A DNA stretch of 14,287 bases from an uncultured Verrucomicrobiales bacterium (GTDB lineage: Bacteria > Verrucomicrobiota > Verrucomicrobiia > Verrucomicrobiales > Akkermansiaceae), in assembly GCA_937969125.1 (NCBI GenBank), contig CALBVA010000198.1, positions 1 through 14,287 of the forward strand, in the 5' to 3' direction. The notes below the pieces were generated by a model that had not been told where the DNA came from, did not search any database, and saw only the letters and a list, made by a program, of their open reading frames with translations. Each line of letters begins with the position of its first letter. Positions within the stretch are counted from its first letter, which is position 1. Position numbers and translations under genes: made by a program. Of the stretch, positions 6,954 to 13,813 are shown piece by piece.

Positions 6954-7862
6954 TCAGCCAAGGAGATTTCGAGCGACAGCTTTGGTCATTCCGATGAAGA
7001 GAAATTCAGGAAAGCTGAGGGTAGCATTGGCTCGATGAAGAATCGTCCATCTCCTCGTGAGAGGTTTCTTTCCGAGCTGAAAGGCGTGGAGGGTGCCATG
7101 TGCCACCTCCTCGCGAGTGATCCAGCGGGGAACGATTCCGGTGCCAATATTCAGAGAGACGAGCTGCTTGATCGCTTCTTCGTTATTGAGCTCGATGAAG
7201 GGATCAAGAGGGATGCGCATCTCCCGATAAAAGGAATCGATGAGATCATAAGTGTGGGATTGCACCGCTGGGACGATGAGCTGTTGATCGCCGAGACTTT
7301 TGAGATCGGCGGCTCCGCTCCGCGCCCACTGGTGGGAGGGGTGGACAATGTGAACCAGTTCATCATCCCCGAGCTCGATCTGGACGAAGTTCCGATACTC
7401 TCGCTGCACGGGAGCGATCACAATGTCGAGCTGCCGCTCATTCATCTCCTTCAGCAGGTGGTCGGTGTCACCGATTTCTAGCTTAAGGGCCACATTGGGA
7501 AAGCTCTCCCGAAACTCTCGCACGATGCCTGGGAAGAGGTGGCGGCACCCGGTATTGGTGGTGCCGATGTGCAGCTGGATGTGCTCGTCTTTCTGCTCGG
7601 AGGAGAATCGCGAGACCACAGCATCGAGCCTATCGAGAATGTCTTTGGCCTCATTGAAGAACTGATGCCCGGCCTGCGTTGGGGTCAGCGTAGGGCCATT
7701 CCGGGTGAAGAGCTTTGTCTGCAGGCTTTCTTCGAGCGAACGGATCCCGTGACTCAAGGCCGAGGGCGTGACGAAGAGAGTCGCGCTCGCGCTCCGCATG
7801 CTTCCGGCTTTCACGGTGGCGACGAACATCCGCAGCTTCTTGGTATCCACAGAGTCGTTCAT
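6954..7862 (-). CDS. LysR-family transcriptional regulator
   Basis: With the start at ATG 7862 the protein has 302 residues, the normal LysR length. Residues 7-66 are the winged helix-turn-helix (LRMFVATVKAGSMRSASATL, then TPSALSHGIRSLEESLQTKL and TRNGPTLTPTQAG). A linker helix follows, then a periplasmic-binding-protein-like effector domain from about residue 90 (IQLHIGTTNTGCRHLFPGIV). The longest frame starts at 7925, but its extra 21 residues are unlike the family. A possible -10 (TAAAAT) inside that extension also favours 7862. The gene is divergent from the transporter-cyanase operon, the classic LysR arrangement (compare CynR with cynTSX in E. coli), so it probably controls that operon and perhaps itself. 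The effector is not known; cyanate, nitrate or a nitrogen-status metabolite are candidates. Confidence 0.92.
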   Translation of the reverse strand: MNDSVDTKKLRMFVATVKAGSMRSASATLFVTPSALSHGIRSLEESLQTKLFTRNGPTLTPTQAGHQFFNEAKDILDRLDAVVSRFSSEQKDEHIQLHIGTTNTGCRHLFPGIVREFRESFPNVALKLEIGDTDHLLKEMNERQLDIVIAPVQREYRNFVQIELGDDELVHIVHPSHQWARSGAADLKSLGDQQLIVPAVQSHTYDLIDSFYREMRIPLDPFIELNNEEAIKQLVSLNIGTGIVPRWITREEVAHGTLHAFQLGKKPLTRRWTILHRANATLSFPEFLFIGMTKAVARNLLG

Positions 7863-7902
7863 CAATGACAGCAATACAGCATGATGAGTTCCATTTGTGG
7901 TA

Positions 7903-7908
7903 ATTTTA
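7903..7908 (-). promoter_or_regulatory. Possible -10 element for lysR
   Basis: On the minus strand TAAAAT lies 40 bases before ATG 7862. A poor -35 (TGGTGA) sits 17 bases further upstream. The match is weak and reported mainly because it bears on the start choice. Confidence 0.25.
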
Positions 7909-7924
7909 TTCATAGAGAATCGCA

Positions 7925-7941
7925 TTCACCATGGGAGTGAA
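7925..7941. promoter_or_regulatory. Palindrome in the lysR/transporter intergenic region, candidate operator
   Basis: TTCAC-N7-GTGAA is an interrupted dyad in the divergent promoter region, 30 bases before the first gene of the operon. LysR proteins bind such dyads, classically T-N11-A. This is a positional inference. Confidence 0.35.
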
Positions 7942-7970
7942 ATTAAGTCGCCCTATTTCGAACCCTCCAG

Positions 7971-9056
7971 ATGCCACTTGGACCTTCGACTGCTGTTTCA
8001 GGGCCCGTGGTCTCTCTCACTCACAGCCGTCGAAAGAACGCTCCGTTGAAAATCGGATACGTTCCGATGACCGACTGCGCCCCGCTGGTGGTAGCGAAAG
8101 AAAAGGGCTACTTCGAGCATCATGGACTCAGGGTGGAACTCTCCCGTGAGCCCGGCTGGGCCACCATTCGTGAGAAGATCTACCACGGCGAACTCGATGC
8201 GGCGCAGGCTCCCGCCAGCATGGTGATGGAGCTTTCCTTCGGATACACCGGGATGGTGAGCCGCTGCCTCACGGCATTCGTGACAGCCCACAATGGTAAT
8301 GCCATCACCCTCTCAAACGACCTCTGGAACATGGGAGTGCGCGATGGCCACTCACTGACCCGAGTGATTAAGGAAAACCCCGCGCGGCGATTTACCTTTG
8401 CGGGTGTCCTTAAATATTCTTCGCAGAACTACCTCATCCGCCACTGGCTGCTCTCGCACGGCATCGTTCCCGAGAGGGATGTGAATATCATCATGATTCC
8501 GCCGCCGCAGGTTCACGATTGTCTGAAGCACGGTTATATTGATGGATACTGCGTGGCCGAGCCGTGGAGTTCATTGGGCCTCCTTGATAACATCGGCTGG
8601 TGCACCACCCTGAGTTCGGACTTCTCGCCAATGCATCCCGAGAAGGTCTTCATGGTGACAGAAGCTTTTCATGAGGAAGATCCGGAGCGCCACCTCGCCT
8701 TGCTGCGGGCGCTTTGGGATGCTGCCGCCTTTTGCGATGCCCCGGAAAATCGCCCCGAGCTTTCCCGCCTGCTTTCCCGGTCCCACTACGTCGATGTCCC
8801 GATCCGTGCTCTCGACAATGCCCTCGTCGGCCCGTTTCAGATGGGGATGAAGCAACATGTCCCAGCGGATGAAGCCATCGTCTTCCACCGACATGATGCC
8901 AATCGACCCACTCTTCAGAAAGCGGCTTGGGTCATGGACGAGATCGCTCTTCACAAGATCCAGATCGACCAACCAAAGCCCTCACGCGCTGAGATTCTCA
9001 GCTGCTTCCGCGAGGACATCTTCAATGACCTCATCGCCTCAATCTCCAAAAACTAA
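7971..9056 (+). CDS. Leaderless NrtA/NasS-like anion-binding protein
   Basis: A 361-aa member of the NrtA/CmpA/NasS binding-protein family. Family signatures: 'LKIGYVPMTDCAPLVVAKEKGYF' (split around residues 27-48), 'WATIREKIYHGELDAAQAP', 'HNGNAITLSNDLW', 'YSSQNYLIRHWL', 'IPPPQVHDCLKHGYIDGY' and 'AEPW'. It has neither a Sec nor a Tat signal (the N-terminus is short and polar), so it should be cytoplasmic. In proteobacteria the leaderless homologue NasS senses nitrate or nitrite and restrains the antiterminator NasT, and a similar sensing role is my best guess. No NasT/ANTAR gene is in the window. It is the first gene of the operon, 17 bases before the exported paralogue. Its pocket region reads HPEK (222-225), where the paralogue has HPCC. 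Alternatives are a moonlighting transporter component or an export route I cannot see. The start is uncertain because there is no Shine-Dalgarno; TTG 8046 is a possible shorter start. Confidence 0.8.
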   Translation: MPLGPSTAVSGPVVSLTHSRRKNAPLKIGYVPMTDCAPLVVAKEKGYFEHHGLRVELSREPGWATIREKIYHGELDAAQAPASMVMELSFGYTGMVSRCLTAFVTAHNGNAITLSNDLWNMGVRDGHSLTRVIKENPARRFTFAGVLKYSSQNYLIRHWLLSHGIVPERDVNIIMIPPPQVHDCLKHGYIDGYCVAEPWSSLGLLDNIGWCTTLSSDFSPMHPEKVFMVTEAFHEEDPERHLALLRALWDAAAFCDAPENRPELSRLLSRSHYVDVPIRALDNALVGPFQMGMKQHVPADEAIVFHRHDANRPTLQKAAWVMDEIALHKIQIDQPKPSRAEILSCFREDIFNDLIASISKN

Positions 9057-9073
9057 GCCATCCAATAACTACC

Positions 9074-10540
9074 ATGAATGACCATCCCACCATGAACGAC
9101 CCCTACGATCCGAAGATCCGTCTCGGCGCAGGACACACCCACCAAGCCGCCCCCCTCGATGAAGCCGCGCGCGATTTTGTCGCTCATACCGCAGGCGATT
9201 TCAAACAAGTTGCGGCTACCAGTGCGCAGCCTTGCCAGCACACCGGACCCTGCGGGTGCCAAGGCGAATCAAAGATCGCTGATAGTCACGAGGCTATGAT
9301 CGAAAACGTGGTCGATGAGGCCATCGTTCGTGCGGTTTTCCCCGATGATCTTCAGCGTCGTCAGTTCATCAGCCGTGTTGGTAAAGGAGCCGCCGCCGGC
9401 ATCATCGCAAGCCTCATGCCCACCGATAGCTTTAAAGCATGGGCCTCTGATGAGGTGAAGGGCATTGAGAAAAAGGACCTCTCGATCGGCTTCATCCCCA
9501 TCACCTGTGCCACTCCCATCATCATGGCGGAGCCCATGGGCTTCTACAAAAAGTATGGTCTTAATGCCAAGGTCCGCCGAGCCTCCGGTTGGTCCATGGT
9601 GCGCGACTGGGGCATTAATAAAGAGGTCGATGCCGCGCACATGCTCAGCCCCATGCCTCTCTCGATCTCGATGGGAGCAGGCTCCAAGCAAGTGCCCTAC
9701 CTCATGCCTGCGATCGAAAACATCAATGGCCAAGCCATCACCCTGGCCAATAAGCACAAGGGCGTGAAAGGCCCGCAGGACATGAAGGGCTTCCGCTTCT
9801 GCGTGCCGTTCGAATACTCCATGCACAACTACCTGCTGCGTTATTACCTCGCGGAAGGCGGCATTGACCCGGACAAAGATGTGCAAATCCGCGTGGTCCC
9901 ACCACCCGAGATGGTCGCGAATCTCAAGGCGGGAAATGTTGATGGCTACCTTGCTCCCGATCCCTTCAACCAGCGTGCCGTTTATGAGAAATGCGGCTTT
10001 CTCTTCAAGCTCACCAAGGAGCTTTGGGAAGGTCACCCCTGCTGTGCCTTCGCGATCTCGCAGGAATTTGCGACCACCAATCCGAACACCTACAAGGCTC
10101 TCTTCAAGTCCATCGTCGATGCCACCTACTACTCATCGAAGGCTGAAAACCGAAAGGAGATCGCCAAGGCCATTGCTCCGAAAAACTACCTCAACCAACC
10201 CGTCACCGTCATCGAGCAAGTTCTCACCGGGACCTATCTTGATGGTCTCGGCGCGATCAAGAAAGACCCACAGCGGATCGACTTCGACCCCATGCCGTGG
10301 AACTCCATGGCGAAGTGGATCATGTCTCAGATGGTTCGCTGGGGACAGATCAAGGGAAATGTCGACTTCGATGCCATCGCGAAACGGGTTTACCTCGAGG
10401 GCGAATGTGCCGACATGATCAAGGACCTCGGCCATAAGCCGAAAAAGAAGTCCTACGACTCCTTTGAGGTCATGGGCAAGAAGTTCGATCCCAAGGATCC
10501 CCTCGGATACGCCAAGAGCTTCAAAATCACACGCGCCTAA
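9074..10540 (+). CDS. NrtA/CynA-family ABC transporter substrate-binding protein with Tat signal
   Basis: A 488-aa protein that binds the transported anion outside the membrane. The Tat motif QRRQFISRVGKGAAAG is at residues 94-109, followed by a hydrophobic stretch. Unusually, a ~93-residue hydrophilic extension precedes it, with a His/Cys segment (HTH at 21-23; C54, C60, C62 in CQHTGPCGC) and a short helix (ENVVDEAIVRAVFPDD). The binding domain starts near 135 (LSIGFIPITCATPIIMAEP). It contains WSMVRDWGINKEVDAAHML, NINGQAITLANKH, FEYSMHNYLLRYYL, VVPPPEMVANLKAGNVDGYL, and 'GHPCCAFAISQEF' at 320-332. It is followed by the permease after 22 bases. The operon ends in cynS, so cyanate is the favoured ligand; nitrate, nitrite or bicarbonate are other family substrates. 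Family call is very safe, the ligand is inference. Confidence 0.88.
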   Translation: MNDHPTMNDPYDPKIRLGAGHTHQAAPLDEAARDFVAHTAGDFKQVAATSAQPCQHTGPCGCQGESKIADSHEAMIENVVDEAIVRAVFPDDLQRRQFISRVGKGAAAGIIASLMPTDSFKAWASDEVKGIEKKDLSIGFIPITCATPIIMAEPMGFYKKYGLNAKVRRASGWSMVRDWGINKEVDAAHMLSPMPLSISMGAGSKQVPYLMPAIENINGQAITLANKHKGVKGPQDMKGFRFCVPFEYSMHNYLLRYYLAEGGIDPDKDVQIRVVPPPEMVANLKAGNVDGYLAPDPFNQRAVYEKCGFLFKLTKELWEGHPCCAFAISQEFATTNPNTYKALFKSIVDATYYSSKAENRKEIAKAIAPKNYLNQPVTVIEQVLTGTYLDGLGAIKKDPQRIDFDPMPWNSMAKWIMSQMVRWGQIKGNVDFDAIAKRVYLEGECADMIKDLGHKPKKKSYDSFEVMGKKFDPKDPLGYAKSFKITRA

Positions 10541-10562
10541 AAAGCTCTGCCCTCCCTTCGCC

Positions 10563-11462
10563 ATGACGATGAACAAACTCACGGTAGGGAGCAAATATGC
10601 TCCCTACCTCCTCACTCTTCTAATCCTCGGAGTCTTCCTGATGATCTGGTCTTCCCTCACCCGGGTCCCCAAGTTTGACCCGAGCGGGAAGGACGAGATG
10701 GCACTCATGATGCTCGAGATGAATGGCGACATCATCCGCGATGAGAATGACAACTTCGTCAATAATCCGGATAAGATCGAGACCATCCCCGGACCGGAAA
10801 AGGTCTATGAAAAGGCGAAGGAGGAATTCAAAGCCCCCTTCACTGAGAAGGGGACCAACGACCATGGCATCGGCCTACTCGTCGCTTACACCTTGGAGCG
10901 ATTCCTCACCGGATTCCTCGCGGCCACTGTTGTCGCCGTCATTTTGGGAATGCTCATTGGCATGTCGAAGTTTCTCTTCACCGCGCTCAATCCCTTCATC
11001 CAGATCCTCAAGCCGGTCTCGCCGCTCGCATGGATGCCGCTGCTCCTTTACTCGGTAAAGGACCCCTTCATGACCTCGGTGCTCGTTGTCTTCATGGCAT
11101 CCCTCTGGCCAACCATGGCCAATACCGCCTTCGGAGTTTCCAATATTAAAAATGACTACCTCCGTGTGGGACAGATGGTGGAGCTCGGGTGGTTTCAGCG
11201 ATTCTGGAAGGTCGTCCTACCCGCTTCCGCGCCCGCCATCTTTGCCGGACTGCGCATCTCCTTCGGCAGCGCCCTCGTCGCCGTCGTCCCTGCCGAGATG
11301 CTCCTCGGAGAACTCGGCGTCGGATACCTCAGTTGGATCGAGTGGAACAACCTCGACATCTCCGGCGTCATCTTCGCCATCCTCGTCGTCGGAGTCGTCG
11401 GCTTCATCCTCGACTGGGGCCTTCAGAAATTGGCCTCCCGTTTCACCTACGCAGAATCCTGA
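10563..11462 (+). CDS. ABC transporter permease, NrtB/CynB family
   Basis: A 299-aa inner-membrane subunit of the anion importer. ATG 10563 is chosen because the longer frame overlaps the preceding gene in a non-protein-like way and this start leads directly into the first membrane helix (APYLLTLLILGVFLMIW). A long, acidic extra-membrane segment (about 31-100) ends in 'IPGPEKVYEKAKEEF', the usual start of the NrtB core. Helices then appear at about 116-134, 150-165, 170-188, 224-245 and 266-285. The EAA-type coupling loop is at about 200-230 (DYLRVGQMVELGWFQRFWKV, then LPASAPAIFAG). The segment between helix 1 and the core appears ~35 residues longer than in typical NrtB. There is no Shine-Dalgarno. 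It sits between the binding protein and the ATPase, the normal order. Confidence 0.88.
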   Translation: MTMNKLTVGSKYAPYLLTLLILGVFLMIWSSLTRVPKFDPSGKDEMALMMLEMNGDIIRDENDNFVNNPDKIETIPGPEKVYEKAKEEFKAPFTEKGTNDHGIGLLVAYTLERFLTGFLAATVVAVILGMLIGMSKFLFTALNPFIQILKPVSPLAWMPLLLYSVKDPFMTSVLVVFMASLWPTMANTAFGVSNIKNDYLRVGQMVELGWFQRFWKVVLPASAPAIFAGLRISFGSALVAVVPAEMLLGELGVGYLSWIEWNNLDISGVIFAILVVGVVGFILDWGLQKLASRFTYAES

Positions 11463-11477
11463 TTTCTCTTCACCATC

Positions 11478-12305
11478 ATGTCTTATCTACAAGTCGATCA
11501 CGTCACCAAAATCTACCCATCCCTGGAACCGGGCGCGAAGAAAGGAGACAAGTTCGTCGTCTTCGAAGGCGTCAACTTCAACATCGAGAAAGGCGAATTC
11601 GTTTCCATGATCGGTCACTCTGGTTGTGGCAAAAGTACACTACTTAACATCATGGCGGGCTTCGATGACGCCACAAAGGGAGGCATCATACTCGATGGCA
11701 GGGAGACCTCATCCCCCGGCCTCGATCGTATGGTCGTCTTTCAAAACTTCGCCCTCATGCCCTGGATCACGGCCTACGAAAATGTCGCCATGGCCGTTCG
11801 TCAAAGCCACAAAGGCTGGAGCAAGAACGAGGTCAAGGAATGGACCATGAAGTATCTCAAGATGATGAATCTCGAGTCCGCCGCCAACCGCCGCCCCTCC
11901 ATGCTCTCCGGCGGCATGCGACAGCGCGTCGGCCTGGCTCGCGCCTTCGCCGCCGAGCCCAAGATCCTCCTGCTCGATGAACCCTTCGCCCAGATCGACG
12001 CCCTCACCCGCGGCTCCATTCAGGAAGAACTCCTCCGCATGTGGGAAGCCACTAATAGCACCGTCTTCATGGTCACACATGATGTCGATGAAGCCATCCT
12101 CCTCTCCAACCGCATCGCCATGATGGGCAACGGCCCCGCCGCCGAACTCGCCGAGATCATCGACATCGACCTCCCCCGTCCCCGGGTTCGCGCCGAACTC
12201 ATCGACAATCCGCGCTACAACGAACTGCGAAACCACATCCTCAAATTCCTCGTCACCGGCAAAGCCGCCTCGCAGAAAGAATCATCCAATCTCAAAGCAA
12301 TCTAA
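11478..12305 (+). CDS. ABC transporter ATP-binding protein, NrtD/CynD family
   Basis: The 275-aa cytoplasmic ATPase of the anion importer. Walker A is GHSGCGKST (46-54), the Q-loop is VFQNF (Q89), the ABC signature is LSGGMRQRV (143-151), Walker B is ILLLDEP (163-169) and the H-loop is THDVDEA (H201). All catalytic elements are intact. It is a single ATPase without the C-terminal NrtA-like regulatory domain of cyanobacterial NrtC, so the complex is probably a homodimeric-ATPase (CynD/NrtD-like) type. In NrtC that extra domain is regulatory; here the separate leaderless binding-protein paralogue at the head of the operon might do a similar job (inference). It starts 15 bases after the permease and is followed by cynS after 12 bases. 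Confidence 0.92.
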   Translation: MSYLQVDHVTKIYPSLEPGAKKGDKFVVFEGVNFNIEKGEFVSMIGHSGCGKSTLLNIMAGFDDATKGGIILDGRETSSPGLDRMVVFQNFALMPWITAYENVAMAVRQSHKGWSKNEVKEWTMKYLKMMNLESAANRRPSMLSGGMRQRVGLARAFAAEPKILLLDEPFAQIDALTRGSIQEELLRMWEATNSTVFMVTHDVDEAILLSNRIAMMGNGPAAELAEIIDIDLPRPRVRAELIDNPRYNELRNHILKFLVTGKAASQKESSNLKAI

Positions 12306-12317
12306 CAGAATACCATT

Positions 12318-12761
12318 ATGACCAAATTAGAAATGACCGAAGCCATCATGGCAGCCAAAGCAAGCAAGGGAATCAGCTGGGGCGAAATCGCCGCCGCCGT
12401 CGGACTCTCCGATGTCTTTACCACCTCCGTCATCCTCGGCCAAAACAGCCTCCTAGAAGACGACGCCAAAAAGCTCAGCGACTTCCTCGACCTCGGCCCT
12501 GAAGTCACCACCGCCCTCACGGTGTGTCCTATGAAAGCCACCGATACCGACCTCGTTTCGAAGGACCCGCTCATCTACCGCTTCTTCGAGATCGCCTACG
12601 TTTACGGTGGTGCGCTCAAGGAAGTGATCCACGAGAAATTCGGAGACGGCATCATGAGCGCCATCGACTTCACCATGGACGTCGAAAAAGAAGAAGACCC
12701 CAAAGGCGACCGCGTGGTCGTCACCATGAACGGGAAATTCCTTCCCTACAAAAAGTGGTAA
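12318..12761 (+). CDS. cynS: Cyanate hydratase (cyanase)
   Basis: Cyanase catalyses cyanate + bicarbonate to carbamate + CO2, the carbamate decaying to ammonia and CO2. It detoxifies cyanate and supplies nitrogen. The protein has 147 residues (E. coli CynS has 156). The N-terminal ~70 residues are a helix-turn-helix-like bundle (AKASKGISWGEIAAAVGLS, then 'LGQNSLLEDDAKKLSDFLDL'). The catalytic domain holds 'KDPLIYRFFEIAYVYGGAL' and 'HEKFGDGIMSAIDFTMDVEK'. The catalytic residues known in E. coli as R96, E99 and S122 correspond to R88, E91 and S114, all present, so the enzyme should be active as the usual homodecamer. It is the last gene of the operon, 24 bases before a strong terminator. Its position sets the likely substrate of the transporter. 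Confidence 0.97.
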   Translation: MTKLEMTEAIMAAKASKGISWGEIAAAVGLSDVFTTSVILGQNSLLEDDAKKLSDFLDLGPEVTTALTVCPMKATDTDLVSKDPLIYRFFEIAYVYGGALKEVIHEKFGDGIMSAIDFTMDVEKEEDPKGDRVVVTMNGKFLPYKKW

Positions 12762-12784
12762 CCTCGCCACCTCAATGACCTTCT

Positions 12785-12821
12785 ACCCGGCCCCGCCCCC
12801 GCGGAGTCGGGTTTTGTTTTT
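12785..12821 (+). terminator. Rho-independent terminator of the transporter-cyanase operon
   Basis: A GC-rich stem pairs 12785-12796 with 12801-12812 around a CCCC loop, with one C-A mismatch and a terminal G-T pair. The tract TTTTGTTTTTC follows. It closes the operon 24 bases after the cynS stop. Confidence 0.88.
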
Positions 12822-12824
12822 CAA

Positions 12825-13213
12825 GCAGAGTTATCACCACCGACAAACGATCAGGCCTAGCTTCAGTCAGCAACCCCCACAGCCAATCTTGTGGTCCTCG
12901 ATGGCCCGAACAACTTCGATGCCACCGGGGAGTTCGGACAAAAGATTTGGCGCTTCTGAAAATTTAGTGGGTAGCAACGCAGATAGAGGACCTGAGGTGG
13001 GTTGCGGGATCACTTGGAATCGGGCCCCAAGCCCCTGCCCCCCCATTTCACGGCCTCAAGGAAGGTCGAACATTGAAGGCATTGAAACAATGCTACCCGC
13101 CTCAAAGCACTGTCCTCACCCACCTCAATTCCTCTACTGATCAGCAGTTACCCGTTCTTCACGCCGAATTGACAGGTTGAATACCACCCACTCTCGGAGC
13201 AACACTCACCCCG
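12825..13213. other. Intergenic stretch, no supported gene
   Basis: Open frames here have atypical composition (for example Pro/Ser/Arg-rich at 12775-13140) and no start signals, and I reject them. Two long-range inverted repeats are present: GGGTAGCA (12969-12976) with TGCTACCC (13091-13098), and TGAGGTGGG (12993-13001) with CCCACCTCA (13119-13127). They interleave rather than nest. A short frame at about 12855-12960 (…LVVLDGPNNFDATGEFG…) could be gene debris. A TTGACA near 13169 has no fitting -10. Confidence 0.4.
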
Positions 13214-13813
13214 ATGACTTTCGACCTCACCACCCTTCCTCCCTCGGACCGATACAAGCTCCTTGCCTCTCTCGTCACGCCTCGTCCCATCGCCTGGGTC
13301 ACCACGGTTGGCTCAGAGGGTGTGGTCAATGCCGCCCCCTTCTCCTTCTTCAATGTCTTCGGGTCCAATCCTCCCATTGTCACCTTCGCTCCCGGCAATA
13401 AGGACAAGCACACACCGAAGGACACCGCGCGAAACATCCGTGAGACTGGTGAATTCGTCATCCACCTCATCGGCGAGGACCTCGCCCAAGCGATGGTGAA
13501 CACTTCCGCCACCCTGCCTCACGGTGAGAGTGAACTCGCCGGGCTCAATCTCACCACCGCTCCTTCGAAGAAGATCTCAGTACCCCGAATTATTGAGGCA
13601 CCCGTCGCCCTCGAGTGCACCCAACACACCACCCTCGAAATCGGATCAAATCGTCTCATCATTGGCGTGGTTCATCTCATCCATGCCAAGGACGGCCTGA
13701 TTAATGAGGACCTCCAACTGGATCCCTCCCTCTATCACCCCATCGGGCGGATGGCTTCCCCGGACCGGTATTGCCGCAGTAGCGACCAATTCGAGATCTC
13801 GAGCCTAGATTGA
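13214..13813 (+). CDS. Flavin reductase-like domain protein (FMN-binding split barrel)
   Basis: A 199-aa cytoplasmic protein of the flavin reductase-like family (PF01613 type). Its members bind FMN and either reduce free flavin with NAD(P)H or serve as flavoproteins of unknown substrate. The FMN-binding N-terminal part is clear: 'SLVTPRPIAWVTTVGSEGVV', then 'NAAPFSFFNVFGSNPPIVTF', and 'KHTPKDTARNIRETGEFVIH'. 'ESELAGLNLTTAPSKKISVP' and 'ALECTQHTTLEIGSNRLIIG' follow, with 'YHPIGRMASPDRYCR' near the end. Length is normal and the gene looks intact. There is no good Shine-Dalgarno; ATG 13214 fits the domain boundary. Its neighbours do not identify a partner oxygenase. Confidence 0.9.
   Translation: MTFDLTTLPPSDRYKLLASLVTPRPIAWVTTVGSEGVVNAAPFSFFNVFGSNPPIVTFAPGNKDKHTPKDTARNIRETGEFVIHLIGEDLAQAMVNTSATLPHGESELAGLNLTTAPSKKISVPRIIEAPVALECTQHTTLEIGSNRLIIGVVHLIHAKDGLINEDLQLDPSLYHPIGRMASPDRYCRSSDQFEISSLD

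Noticed and set aside
9269..10036. 255-codon minus-strand frame inside the binding-protein gene
   Set aside because: It is a high-GC antisense shadow; the plus strand carries clear NrtA-family motifs over the same bases.
11086..11610. Ser/Pro-rich plus-strand frame across the permease/ATPase junction
   Set aside because: It has low-complexity composition and overlaps two well-supported genes in another frame.
12775..13140. Plus-strand open frame of 121 codons after cynS
   Set aside because: It starts inside the terminator region, has a Pro/Ser/His-rich random-looking composition and no recognisable motif.
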